DNA from: a bacterium
GTDB taxonomy: Bacteria; Verrucomicrobiota; Verrucomicrobiia; Verrucomicrobiales; Akkermansiaceae
DNA: 64,000 nucleotides
Assembly (NCBI GenBank): GCA_018222765.1
Contig: JAAEZT010000001.1
Span: 389,476 to 453,475 of the forward strand
Direction: 5' to 3'
Both the position numbers and the translations under genes were made by a program. Position 1 is the first letter of the stretch. Each line of letters starts with the position of its first letter. Below are positions 46,535 to 55,871 of the stretch, piece after piece. Below the pieces are notes generated by a model. It had not been told where the DNA came from and did not search any database. It saw only the letters and a list, made by a program, of their open reading frames with translations.

Positions 46535-47584
46535 ATGCGAACAATTATCCTCTCACTCACATGCGCTCTCACCGCAACCGCCGCTCAAGCCAACACCCTG
46601 AGCTTCCCCGGGACTAAAGGGAAACCAGGCAACGGAAAGCACATCGTCCTCATTGCGGGCGACGACGAATATCGCTCCGAGGAATCCTGCCCCATGCTGG
46701 CCAAGATTCTCTCCAAACATCACGGCTTCAAAACCACCGTTCTGTTCTCCCAGAACAAAGAAGGTGGATTCATTGATGCCAATGCCCAGAAAAACATCCC
46801 CGGCACCAAGGCCGTCAACACCGCTGACTTTCTCATCCTAGGACTTCGCTTCCGTGACCTTCCCGACGACCAACTCAAACCCCTCGCCGATTACCTCAAC
46901 GCCGGAAAACCCGTCTTCGGATTCCGCACTTCAACTCACGGCTTCCGCACGAAAAGTAAACTTGGCGGAATTAATTGGGGAAACCTTGGACCCGACGTTC
47001 TCGGTGAAGGCTGGGCCGGCCACTATGGTGGACACGGATCACAAGGTGCCCGCGGCGTCATCAACGAGCCCCACGCCAAACACCCTATTCTGAACGGAGT
47101 TTCCGACGTCTTCGCGGAAAGCGACGTCTACGGCGTCCGCCGCGTCACCAAAGACAATGCCACTATCCTGGTTCATGGAGTCGTCACCGAAGCCCTCGTC
47201 CCCGAGTCTGCCGACGTCAAAGGCAAGCAACCCCAACCCGCTGTCTGGCTGAAAAAATACCAAACACCCGAAGGAAAAGAGGGCACGGCCCTCTGCACCA
47301 CGATGGGATCCTCCTGCGACCTCGACAACGAAGGACTTCGCCGCATCTTCATTAATGCCGCCTTTCACTTCACCGGTCTCGAAGTTCCCTCCAAAGTTGA
47401 CGTCTCTTTTGTCGACCCCTTCAACCCGAGTCGCTTCAGCTTTCTCAATCGCGGCGACCATTTCAAAAAACTCAACCTCAAACCCGCTGATTTCGGATAC
47501 GGAAAATCACCGCAGATTACCGAGCCCGCCTCCGTCTTCATTAACAAGAACGCGGAAAAGTGGAAAACCTCCAAGTCCCAGTAA
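46535..47584 (+). CDS. Secreted ThuA-domain protein
   Basis: 349 residues with a signal peptide (1-19, ending AQA). The glutamine-amidotransferase-like ThuA fold spans about 36-290: 'KHIVLIAGDDEYRSEE', 'NTADFLILGLRFRDLPDDQL', and 'AGKPVFGFRTSTHGF' with His in the pocket. ThuA relatives act on sugars such as trehalose or its keto derivatives. In PVC bacteria they commonly occur beside DUF1080 and sulfatases. Followed by a clear terminator at 47611. Confidence 0.88.
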   Translation: MRTIILSLTCALTATAAQANTLSFPGTKGKPGNGKHIVLIAGDDEYRSEESCPMLAKILSKHHGFKTTVLFSQNKEGGFIDANAQKNIPGTKAVNTADFLILGLRFRDLPDDQLKPLADYLNAGKPVFGFRTSTHGFRTKSKLGGINWGNLGPDVLGEGWAGHYGGHGSQGARGVINEPHAKHPILNGVSDVFAESDVYGVRRVTKDNATILVHGVVTEALVPESADVKGKQPQPAVWLKKYQTPEGKEGTALCTTMGSSCDLDNEGLRRIFINAAFHFTGLEVPSKVDVSFVDPFNPSRFSFLNRGDHFKKLNLKPADFGYGKSPQITEPASVFINKNAEKWKTSKSQ

Positions 47585-47610
47585 GCTCTCAATCAAAATC
47601 TCTTACCCTA

Positions 47611-47641
47611 GACCCGTCGGGATTTCCGGCGGGTCTTTTTT
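47611..47641 (+). terminator. Rho-independent terminator of the ThuA gene
   Basis: GACCCGTCGG pairs with CCGGCGGGTC over ten bases (one G-U), loop GATTT, followed by six T. It starts 27 bases after the stop codon. Confidence 0.93.
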
Positions 47642-47723
47642 ATGCAAAGAGCCCCAACCCTGCATGCGATAGCTCCCACATGAGGAAGTTTATCTCTAAA
47701 AAATTCAACGCGAGATATCCCCA

Positions 47724-48422
47724 CTAATCCTGTGGCCCGGTGGCTTTCAAAAATGCCCCCACTTCGACCTGAATCTCGGGTCTTCCCATGATAAAAGTAT
47801 GATCGCCGGGCCGCACTCGAAACTTACTCATCCCCTCAACCTTCCCCTTCTCCACCGAAACAATCCCATCGTTCTCTTCATCGAGTAAAAAACGAAACAG
47901 CGGCATAGGATTGCTTTCCCCCATGATCACCATGACCTCATTGCCCAGCTTAAATCCCGGAATCTCAAGCGGAGTCCTCTGGGTCGACATTGCCATCCCT
48001 CCCGGACCCAGCGCCCAGCGTCCCACGAAGGAATCAGACAACCAGTCGATAATCTCACTCCCTTGATTGGGTGGAGCCAGCATGGCAATCTTTCCCGTTA
48101 CCAGTGCCGGAAAGCGATCTGCCAAAAGGCGCACCACGATCCCTCCCATCGAGTGCGTCACAAAGTGGGTTGTCTTCTCGGATTTTCCGATCTCAGCAGC
48201 CACGTCTTCGATGATTTCGTCCAAGGGTTTGCGAAAAGAGGCGTAGGGAACATTCAAAGTCTCAAAGCCCTCCCCATGCAAATACTCCGCCACTCCGTCC
48301 ATCGCCCAGACACTCCGCCAAAGCCCGTGCAAAAGCACCACCCGATCACCCCCGGCCGCCCTCACCCGGGGCCGATGCCACGGAACCGGGGGAATCATCA
48401 TCTTTAGTTTTCGCATCCACAT
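47724..48422 (-). CDS. Alpha/beta-hydrolase, lipase-like
   Basis: 232 residues. 'VVLLHGLWRSVWAM' (oxyanion region), the nucleophile elbow 'THSMGG' with Ser, 'MLAPPNQGSE', a probable acid Asp in 'DEENDGIVSV', and the late His in 'GDHTFIMG'. Closely similar in layout to the secreted protein at 49918-50625 ('THSLGG', 'MLAPPNQGSE', 'THPFIM'), so the two are paralogues. No clear signal peptide (basic N-terminus MWMRKLKMM). Substrate unknown; the arrangement resembles triacylglycerol lipases. Confidence 0.85.
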   Translation of the reverse strand: MWMRKLKMMIPPVPWHRPRVRAAGGDRVVLLHGLWRSVWAMDGVAEYLHGEGFETLNVPYASFRKPLDEIIEDVAAEIGKSEKTTHFVTHSMGGIVVRLLADRFPALVTGKIAMLAPPNQGSEIIDWLSDSFVGRWALGPGGMAMSTQRTPLEIPGFKLGNEVMVIMGESNPMPLFRFLLDEENDGIVSVEKGKVEGMSKFRVRPGDHTFIMGRPEIQVEVGAFLKATGPQD

Positions 48423-48665
48423 AGAAAATCAGAGTTTCGCTTCCCAAGGTAATCGATGCTCTTGATTCAAATATCAACTCAAACAATGATCCCTGCCCTT
48501 ACGAATTCCGGAACCCTCACCTTTAAAGCGCTCCGGAGCCTGGAGTTTGGCCCGGGCCCATCCGGCAAGACCCACCCGGCATAAAGTCTGAGCTCCCAAG
48601 AAACACATTCTTCAAAATTAATCTTTCCGGTTTTCAATCCCGTCGTTCCCCGCTATTGCCCGTCC

Positions 48666-49775
48666 ATGTCCCACACGATCACGATTCTCCCCGGCGACGG
48701 CATTGGCCCCGAAGTCATGGATGTTGCCCTGCAAGTCCTCGAGGCCACCGCGGCAAAATTTGATTTCCAAGTCTCCCACAGCAACCACCTCGTTGGCGGT
48801 GCCGCCCTCGACGCCACCAACAACGAGACCCCGCTCCCACAGGACACCATCGCAGCCTGCGAAAAGGCCGATGCCATCCTCTTCGGCTCCGTCGGCGGCC
48901 CCAAGTGGGAAAATCTTCCTCCCGACATCCAGCCCGAGCGCGGCGCACTTCTTCCACTCCGGAAGCACTTCGGCCTCTTCGCCAATCTTCGGCCCGGATC
49001 TTGCCACCCTTCCCTGACCCACGCCTCTCCGGTCAAAAACGAACTCATCCCGGAAGGCTTCGACGTCCTCTGCGTACGCGAACTCACCGGTGGGATTTAT
49101 TTCGGCCAACCCAAGTCGATCACCGAACTTCCCGACGGCGACATCGAAGCCATCGACACCATGGTCTACCGCAAGAGCGAGATCGCACGCATCACTCGAA
49201 TCGCTTTCACCGCTGCGATGGGTCGTAAAAAACGCCTCCTTTCCGTCGACAAAGCCAACGTTCTGCAAAACTCCGTTCTCTGGCGTGAGACTGTCATCGA
49301 AGTGGCTAAAGATTTCCCCGAAGTCGAACTCGAACACATGTATGTCGACAACGCCGCGATGCAGCTCGTCAAGCGCCCCGCTTCCTTCGACGTCCTCGTC
49401 ACCGGCAACCTCTTCGGCGACATTCTCTCCGACGAAATGGCCATGATCTCCGGTTCCCTCGGCATGCTCCCCTCCGCCAGCCTTGGAAACGTGAAAGACA
49501 ACGGACTCTACTTCGGGATGTATGAGCCGTCCGGCGGCTCCGCTCCCGATATCGCCGGACAAGGCATCGCCAACCCGATTGCGCAAATCCTGTCCGTCTC
49601 CATGATGTTACGTTACTCCCTCGGAGAGGCCGCAGCAGCTGACGCCATCGATGTCGCCGTGCAAAACGCCATCGACTCAGGCCTCCGCACCGGCGACCTC
49701 TTCACTGGCGCCCAGGACGAAACGAAAGTCAACACCGCGGAAATGGGTGCCGCCATCCTCGAGAATCTCGGCTAA
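48666..49775 (+). CDS. leuB: 3-isopropylmalate dehydrogenase
   Basis: 369 residues, the usual length. N-terminus '[18 protein letters not shown]', nucleotide-site loops '[10 protein letters not shown]', substrate Arg region '[16 protein letters not shown]', '[11 protein letters not shown]', the catalytic Tyr in 'MVYRKSEI', 'DKANVLQNS', the metal-binding 'YVDNAAMQL' and '[11 protein letters not shown]', and '[16 protein letters not shown]'. Catalyses oxidative decarboxylation of 3-isopropylmalate in leucine synthesis, NAD+-dependent, cytoplasm. No other leu genes are nearby. Confidence 0.97.
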   Translation: MSHTITILPGDGIGPEVMDVALQVLEATAAKFDFQVSHSNHLVGGAALDATNNETPLPQDTIAACEKADAILFGSVGGPKWENLPPDIQPERGALLPLRKHFGLFANLRPGSCHPSLTHASPVKNELIPEGFDVLCVRELTGGIYFGQPKSITELPDGDIEAIDTMVYRKSEIARITRIAFTAAMGRKKRLLSVDKANVLQNSVLWRETVIEVAKDFPEVELEHMYVDNAAMQLVKRPASFDVLVTGNLFGDILSDEMAMISGSLGMLPSASLGNVKDNGLYFGMYEPSGGSAPDIAGQGIANPIAQILSVSMMLRYSLGEAAAADAIDVAVQNAIDSGLRTGDLFTGAQDETKVNTAEMGAAILENLG

Positions 49776-49917
49776 TCATAACGGCGCTTTTGAAGCGCCA
49801 TTCCACCTATCCCAGCAGAGGCCCGCCAGCCTCCATTTCGACCATCGCTTCAATCGATGTTAAGGTTGAGAATAGAGATTATGGAAACAAGTCGTTTGGC
49901 AGCATGCTCTCTCCACG

Positions 49918-50625
49918 ATGAATAGACTCCTGATCATCCTATTCGGCTTCCTCATGTTCCCTAACGTCCTCCTGGCCAAGGAAGGGGTAATCTTGTTGCA
50001 TGGTCTCTGCAGGACTCCTTCGAGTATGACAAAAATGGCAGAAACTTTGGAGGATTCAGGTTATGTCGTTGAGAACGTTGGCTATCCATCCCGGACTGAT
50101 CAGATCAATACCTTGGCTGACAATGCCATCGGAAAGGCTCTCAAGAAGCCGAAAATCATGGCTTGCTCCAAGGTTCATTTCGTCACCCATTCCCTGGGTG
50201 GCATTCTGGTGAGAAGCTATTTTCAAAAACGTAAGGACCCTCGCTTGGGACGCGTGGTCATGCTGGCTCCACCCAATCAAGGAAGTGAGGTCGTCGACCA
50301 AATTGGATCATGGCGACTCGTTCGCTGGCTCAATGGCCCTGCCGGAAACGAGCTTGGGACCGGAGAAAACGCCACACCCAACAAGTTGGGAAAAATCAAC
50401 TTCGAATGCGGCGTCCTCACCGGAGACCGCTCCATCAACTGGATCAACAGTATGATCATCCCAGGCAAGGACGACGGCAAGGTCTCGACCAAACGATCAA
50501 CTTCTCTTGGAGTCACAGACTACCGGGTCCTCCATGTCACCCACCCCTTCATCATGAAGAATAAAAAAGTGATCGCCGAAACCATTCACTTTCTCCGCAA
50601 CGGAACCTTTAGCGAGTCCTCTTGA
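49918..50625 (+). CDS. Secreted alpha/beta-hydrolase, lipase-like (paralogue of 47724)
   Basis: 235 residues with signal peptide (about 1-20, 'MNRLLIILFGFLMFPNVLLA'). 'GVILLHGLCRTPSSM', nucleophile 'THSLGG', 'VMLAPPNQGSEVVD', 'GKDDGKVSTKRS' (likely acid Asp) and 'HVTHPFIM' (His). It lies 142 bases after leuB, together with the paralogue on the opposite strand before leuB, so the pair flanks leuB. Exported lipase or esterase, substrate unknown. Confidence 0.88.
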   Translation: MNRLLIILFGFLMFPNVLLAKEGVILLHGLCRTPSSMTKMAETLEDSGYVVENVGYPSRTDQINTLADNAIGKALKKPKIMACSKVHFVTHSLGGILVRSYFQKRKDPRLGRVVMLAPPNQGSEVVDQIGSWRLVRWLNGPAGNELGTGENATPNKLGKINFECGVLTGDRSINWINSMIIPGKDDGKVSTKRSTSLGVTDYRVLHVTHPFIMKNKKVIAETIHFLRNGTFSESS

Positions 50626-50759
50626 GTTAACTCCCTCTGAGAACCCTGCAATACAAATCGGATTCCCCCACTGCCGGTCCCTCTTGGCCCGGCCACTCTT
50701 TTACTCCAACTCCACGCTGCCAACCTGATTGCGGAAGAAGACGTCCTCGCGCCGTAACT

Positions 50760-53700
50760 CTATGGCTGATTGATTTCGATCATTCCGTCTTTAATCGCAG
50801 GCTGTTCAATCTTACTCGTGGAGCCATCACTCCAGCGAACCTCCAAGGAAGTAACGCTTTCACCTTCGGCCAGGCCGAAATGAACCACCGCCGGGGACTG
50901 ACTCAAATAACTCCCACCGGCACATACTTCAGCCGACCGACCTTGATTCAAGACCACTCGCGCGCCAATACCCTGTGGGTTTTGCGAACTCCCTTTGAGA
51001 TGAATCGTCACTCCCGGGTGCTTCTTGGTTTTGAGGCCGATCATGGGAGAGTCATTGATTCCAAAACTGAGATCCGGATGGCCGTCTCCGTCGAGGTCGG
51101 GCGTGGTCAGGCTCTTGGAGTCGCCGGAAACATTGATGCCACTGCGGTTCGGCCAAACAGGCTCGAAAATTGTGCGACTCCCTTCTTTCCTGCCTCGCAA
51201 TAGAAGAGAGAGCCCACCGGCCATGCGTCCCGTTTCCCGTTGCGGCGAGAAGAAGTTTTGCGCGAGAACAATATCGGCCTGCCCGTCGCCATCGAAGTCC
51301 TGAACAACCACTCCGAATGAAGGAGCCAACTGGGCTTCCCATGAGAGAGCCTCGGGAGAGAAGTTGCCCTTGCCATCATTCCAAAAAATCGAAGTTTCAA
51401 GATGGCTCACCGAGAATTTCTTCACTGCCTTGAGTCTCTCCGGAGTGTAAATATCTTGAAGGGTGGCCGCAGCAAAACCTTTGTAGGTAGTAAACTTATT
51501 GGCCAAGCTGGGAATCGCGGCCGTCGAACAACTTTTTCCACGAATAGGGTAGACAATATCTCCCTCGAATTCGGCTTCGATGAGGTGCTTGTGCCCTGAA
51601 TTAGCGACGTCACCATAAAAGAGGAGAGCCGGTTTCTCGGGTGAGGCATGATACTTGGTATTAAGCCCAAAGTTCGTGACGACGAGGTCGAAATCTCCGT
51701 CTCCATCGAGATCAGCCGAGGTGACTCCATTCCACCAACCTTTCTGAGTTTCCGCTCCGGCACTTTGGGGAAGAGCTTTCAATTCCCCTTCGGTGTTCTT
51801 AAAAATCCCAACGGTGTCCCACTCGCGGGCGAGAACAAGATCGATCCACCCATCATCATCGATATCCGACCAGACCGCGCTGGTCACAATTCCGGCGCGT
51901 GAACTCGAAAGAGCCGGAGCAAGATCGGAAGTGACATCGACAAAGCGACCACCACCTTCGTTGCGCAAAAGCTGGCTCGCTGCTGCGGTTGGGTAGTATC
52001 CAGGAACTGTGCGGCCACCAATAAAAAGATCGAGATCTCCATCGCGATCGAAATCAGCGGCGCTGACACAGCTTCCGTTATGCCTCGCCGAGGGGAGGGC
52101 CCCCTTGGGAGCAAGGGTCATCTTTCCCGACCCGTCATTCAGGTAGAGGCGATCCTGAAGACTTTCATCATCCTCCTCACACTCGACCCCTCCGCTCACA
52201 ACATAGAGATCCTGGTCTCCATCGCCGTCAGCATCAAAAAAGAGGCTCCCCATGTCCTCAAAATCTCCATCGTTCGGAAGAGGCATTGGTTTGAGCCCCC
52301 CTTGGCGGTCACGAAGAATGATCAGACGCCCGGGAGCGCCCTTTCCCTGACCCAAATAAAAATCGTCCACCCCATCGCCATTGACATCACTCCAAGCCTG
52401 CCCCGGGCCGAATTGAGAGAGCTTGTTGGGGAGGAGAGGCTCCCGGGCAAAGTCATCGTAACGCTTCTCGGCATGTTTTACTCGAGAAAGAGACGGCAAG
52501 GCCTCAAAGACCGGTTCAGGTTGAACGACTGGTGGAGTCACATTGGCTTCCCCGTCTTCAACAATATGGTGATGTCGTCCAGCATCGAGATTCCTGATTA
52601 TTTGGGTTAAACCACTGGGCCAGTCTAGCTCTAATCGAGCCGCCGTTGACGCCTCGCCCAATCCAAAATGCAAGATGGCCTGGTCACTTCCCAGGTATCC
52701 ACGGGAGGTCACAAGAGTTCGCACTTGCGGAGTCTCATCATCGTCATTTGTGAAGAGTTTAGCCTCTACTCCGATTCCTTGCTTGTTGGACTTGGTTCCT
52801 TCAAAGGAGAGCGTGAGGCTATTTCCGGCATCAGCTCCGGTATTGTGATAAATTGCCACCGGCCCATCAAGACGCACGCTGACAATGTCGAGTGCGCCAT
52901 CCTGGTCAAGATCACCTACGGCACAACCGTAGCTCATTCCATAATAATCCAAGCCCCAATCCTTGGAGGTGTTTTCAAAATTCATCCCACCGAGATTTCG
53001 AAAGACCCTGTTATGCTCTTTGAGAGGTGGGAGATGACGATAGCGCTCCCATTGGGTCAGTTTACGATCCTTCTTCTTCAATTCCTCGTCGTCATTCTCG
53101 TTGAAATTCCGTGACATCCCACACTGGAAATAGGCATCGTTGAGACCATCGTGATCGAAGTCACACAGACGGACAGCCCAGGTCCAATCCGTGCTGTCCA
53201 AGCCAGAGAGAAAGGCCCCTTCAAGGAACCGGCCATTTCCAGCGTTCAAGTAGACTCCGTTTCTCATTAATTGAACCGGCTCCACATTGTCCATAAACCA
53301 CGCGAAGGCCGACATGCTCCCCATTGCCGTTTTCTGCTTGAAGTGATTGCTCCCAGCCATGTCGGCAATCAGGAAATCAGAGAGACCATCGTCATTGAGA
53401 TCGCCAAAATCAGCTCCCATCGAAAACCACGAGGTGTGGCCCACAGCTATGTCTACCACATCGACGAAGGTACCATCACCACGATTCACGTAGAGACAAT
53501 CGGCATCGTTGAAGTCATTACCGACCCAAAGATCGAGCCAGCCATCTCCGTTCCAATCCCACCAGGTTGCAGACAGTCCGTGGCCCCGATGGGTAATTCC
53601 AGCCCCCTTGTTGGCGACTTCAAATTTGCCAGCGCCGTTATTTCGGCACAGGAGATCGGGGCGCCCCACAACAACGGACTCCCAGTGATCCTCTCCCGTT

Positions 53701-54452
53701 TGCCTCGCTTCGTAAAAGCGTTCAAACTTCTCAATCACCTTGGGCTTTCCATCAGGTCCCTGCTCAATGGTTTTCTCCGAAGGAAACCCTTCCGGGCGAT
53801 ACCACCGGTTAGTGAGAATGTAGAGATCGAGATCACCGTCACGATCGTAGTCACAAAAAGATGGCGTGTGGCAGGCATCGATAAAATCAAGCCCCCATTC
53901 TTTCGCGGACTCAATAAAAGTGCCGTCGCCATTATTCAGAAAAAGTTGGTTGGGGGAAAGGTAGTTGCAAACGTAAAGATCGACGTCTCCGTCGTTGTCA
54001 ATATCAGCGGCGGCACATCCAATGGCCCAGGCGTTCCCACCGTCTACTCCAGCCTGACTGGTCACATCGGTGAACTGCATTCTCGAAGTCTGACGATACA
54101 GCTTGTTGGGAACGGGCCCCCCAGCAAAAAGAATATCCGGTTTAGTATCTCCATCGAAATCAGCAATCGCAACTCCCCCGGTAGACATCGCTGAAGCATA
54201 AAGAAACCTTAGCTCATGGCTTTCGTCGATGGGATTAACAAAATCCACTCCACTTTTTGAGGTGTCGAGCTCGACGAAACGAGTCTCAGCGGTCGGAGGA
54301 CGCTCCTGAAATGGCACGCTTTCCACGACGCTCTGCGAAACACTCTCAGAATCCTCCTGACTGGATTCTGACTTCTGCGAATCACAGGAACAAAGTAAGC
54401 AGGAGATTCCGATATGTGGGAAAATAAACCTAGGGAAGGCTCTAAGGGTCAT
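50760..54452 (-). CDS. Lipoprotein with VCBS/FG-GAP repeats and two UnbV/ASPIC domains
   Basis: About 1230 residues from ATG 54452 (the frame runs to 54500, but that would cross the terminator at 54477). Lipobox 'LLCSCDS' near residue 21. Many beta-propeller-type repeats with calcium-loop DxDxDG patterns ('DFDGDTKPDILF', 'DIDNDGDVDLYV', 'DYDRDGDLDLYI', 'DLDGDGDFDLVV'). Two ASPIC/UnbV domains ('SLTLSFEGTKSNKQGIGVE' and its C-terminal counterpart 'QGIGARVVLNQGRSAEV', each ending in a V.WPSG/V.WSDG strand). Probably an outer-membrane or surface protein; binding role unknown. Confidence 0.9.
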   Translation of the reverse strand: MTLRAFPRFIFPHIGISCLLCSCDSQKSESSQEDSESVSQSVVESVPFQERPPTAETRFVELDTSKSGVDFVNPIDESHELRFLYASAMSTGGVAIADFDGDTKPDILFAGGPVPNKLYRQTSRMQFTDVTSQAGVDGGNAWAIGCAAADIDNDGDVDLYVCNYLSPNQLFLNNGDGTFIESAKEWGLDFIDACHTPSFCDYDRDGDLDLYILTNRWYRPEGFPSEKTIEQGPDGKPKVIEKFERFYEARQTGEDHWESVVVGRPDLLCRNNGAGKFEVANKGAGITHRGHGLSATWWDWNGDGWLDLWVGNDFNDADCLYVNRGDGTFVDVVDIAVGHTSWFSMGADFGDLNDDGLSDFLIADMAGSNHFKQKTAMGSMSAFAWFMDNVEPVQLMRNGVYLNAGNGRFLEGAFLSGLDSTDWTWAVRLCDFDHDGLNDAYFQCGMSRNFNENDDEELKKKDRKLTQWERYRHLPPLKEHNRVFRNLGGMNFENTSKDWGLDYYGMSYGCAVGDLDQDGALDIVSVRLDGPVAIYHNTGADAGNSLTLSFEGTKSNKQGIGVEAKLFTNDDDETPQVRTLVTSRGYLGSDQAILHFGLGEASTAARLELDWPSGLTQIIRNLDAGRHHHIVEDGEANVTPPVVQPEPVFEALPSLSRVKHAEKRYDDFAREPLLPNKLSQFGPGQAWSDVNGDGVDDFYLGQGKGAPGRLIILRDRQGGLKPMPLPNDGDFEDMGSLFFDADGDGDQDLYVVSGGVECEEDDESLQDRLYLNDGSGKMTLAPKGALPSARHNGSCVSAADFDRDGDLDLFIGGRTVPGYYPTAAASQLLRNEGGGRFVDVTSDLAPALSSSRAGIVTSAVWSDIDDDGWIDLVLAREWDTVGIFKNTEGELKALPQSAGAETQKGWWNGVTSADLDGDGDFDLVVTNFGLNTKYHASPEKPALLFYGDVANSGHKHLIEAEFEGDIVYPIRGKSCSTAAIPSLANKFTTYKGFAAATLQDIYTPERLKAVKKFSVSHLETSIFWNDGKGNFSPEALSWEAQLAPSFGVVVQDFDGDGQADIVLAQNFFSPQRETGRMAGGLSLLLRGRKEGSRTIFEPVWPNRSGINVSGDSKSLTTPDLDGDGHPDLSFGINDSPMIGLKTKKHPGVTIHLKGSSQNPQGIGARVVLNQGRSAEVCAGGSYLSQSPAVVHFGLAEGESVTSLEVRWSDGSTSKIEQPAIKDGMIEINQP

Positions 54453-54476
54453 TGATCGAATGTGGTGAGATAGCCG

Positions 54477-54508
54477 AAAAAACGACCGATGCCAAGGCAT
54501 CGGTCGTT
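54477..54508 (-). terminator. Rho-independent terminator after the LamG PEP-CTERM gene
   Basis: On the minus strand a 13-bp perfect stem AACGACCGATGCC / GGCATCGGTCGTT with a short TT loop, followed by T-rich sequence (54477-54482). It lies between the stop of the gene at 54549 and the next gene's true start at 54452, which supports that start. Confidence 0.95.
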
Positions 54509-54548
54509 GATTGAAGAATTATCTTTCTTTGGATTCAATCCCCCGAGC

Positions 54549-55355
54549 CTAACGGCGGCGGCGAAGAAGAGCGAGACTAGCGAGACTCAAGAGAATTCCG
54601 CTGGTTGGTTCCGGGATAGCCGTCGCAAGAGCCGCGATCTGAGTACCTGTGAGAGTCTCATCGTAAACTCTCACATCATCAAGATCTCCATTGAATGATC
54701 CCTTATTACGGGAAGTTCCAACCAAAAGGGCTTCGACTCCGTTGCCACCATAGGCACCAAAATTACCATCGCCGCCACTAGCGACCTGGGCTCCATCAAC
54801 ATAGATAGTCTGCTGACCCCCGGGGGTGTTGGTCCATGCAACGTGATGCCATACTCCAACTTCAGTGAGGAGAGCTCCTGAATTAATATCGTCACCCCAG
54901 TGGCCCGACCAATGCTGATTACCTCGGGAGCCAAGGTGAAGGACGTTACCAGCATTTGAACCAAAGACCATGTTGTCGTTTGCTTGACTGCCATACCGAA
55001 CCCAAGCCGCAAAAGTATAAGCTTTGTCTCCACCGAGATTCAGAGAATCAATCGTGCCTCCAGTGCCGATGTGAGGAGCTCCAACTCCTTCAAGATCTTC
55101 ATTCGACGGACTGAGCGAGAGGTAGTTGGTAGTCACCCCACCAGGACCTGCGCCAGTAACAATCGTTGCTGTTCCACCTGCTATTCCACCGACGGTTCCG
55201 TCGGCGCCCGAGGTGCCAGCGTTTGCGATACTGGCGGCGTCAGCGAGAGCTCCCGCTGCTTCTGATTCAAAATCATAGACGATCAAATTGGCTGCCTGCG
55301 CTGACGCACCAATGGCCAAACCAAGGGCTAGGCTTAGTGTTTTTGTATTTCTCAT
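54549..55355 (-). CDS. LamG-domain PEP-CTERM protein
   Basis: 268 residues: signal peptide (1-21), beta-rich linker, concanavalin-type LamG domain (about 100-245: 'YTFAAWVRYGSQANDNMVFG', 'VGVWHHVAWTNTPGGQQTIY', 'NGDLDDVRVYDETLTGTQI'), and a C-terminal sorting tail 'AIPEPTSGILLSLASLALL' plus RRRR. LamG domains bind carbohydrates or other ligands; the PEP-CTERM tail predicts exosortase processing and surface retention. Own terminator follows. Confidence 0.9.
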   Translation of the reverse strand: MRNTKTLSLALGLAIGASAQAANLIVYDFESEAAGALADAASIANAGTSGADGTVGGIAGGTATIVTGAGPGGVTTNYLSLSPSNEDLEGVGAPHIGTGGTIDSLNLGGDKAYTFAAWVRYGSQANDNMVFGSNAGNVLHLGSRGNQHWSGHWGDDINSGALLTEVGVWHHVAWTNTPGGQQTIYVDGAQVASGGDGNFGAYGGNGVEALLVGTSRNKGSFNGDLDDVRVYDETLTGTQIAALATAIPEPTSGILLSLASLALLRRRR

Positions 55356-55871
55356 GTTGTTGTGGATTGTGTTGTAAATTGAGGATTAAAGCGTTTCCGG
55401 GGGTAAGGTTCTGAAAGAGAACTCGATCCTAAGCGGAAAGACAACCTAAAAATGGAATATTTTTCTCTCCGATTCTATCCTCCAGTTCTTTACGAGATAA
55501 AACTCGGATGATTTTCCGTCTTGATCCACGTAATCCGACTCATTCCTGAGATCTCTCAAACTGCCTATTCCAATCCTCCTGCTCGGCACCACCCCACCAG
55601 AAAATGTCATTTAAAAGACTGATGGATAACTTATTAAGTGATATAGAGGCAATGATTCTCAGGATCGTTCCTACGGCAGGAACCGAAACCGGGGAGGAGG
55701 CTCACGAACTCAGCTCTGGCATGACGATCAAAAGGAGCGGGATTGGCGAAATTATCACCACCCGAGCCGCCGCTATGCGGCCACCGGAGCTCCAATCGGT
55801 GCGGAAAACCGCTCCTTTCGCTCAAATACGGCCTCGATAGTGAGGCAACCGAATATGGATGAAAAGACCCG
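55356..55871. other. Intergenic region, about 516 bases, nothing convincing
   Basis: A plus-strand frame near 55604-55840 and its antisense exist, but neither shows a domain or consistent composition. The promoter of the LamG gene (upstream of 55355 on the minus strand) must lie here, but no clear boxes were found by eye. Confidence 0.4.

Noticed and set aside
49783..49799. GGCGCTT/AAGCGCC hairpin after leuB as a terminator
   Set aside because: No T-tract follows, so it is not a convincing Rho-independent terminator.
55604..55840. Small gene upstream of the LamG gene
   Set aside because: Short, on the opposite strand to both neighbours, and no family resemblance.
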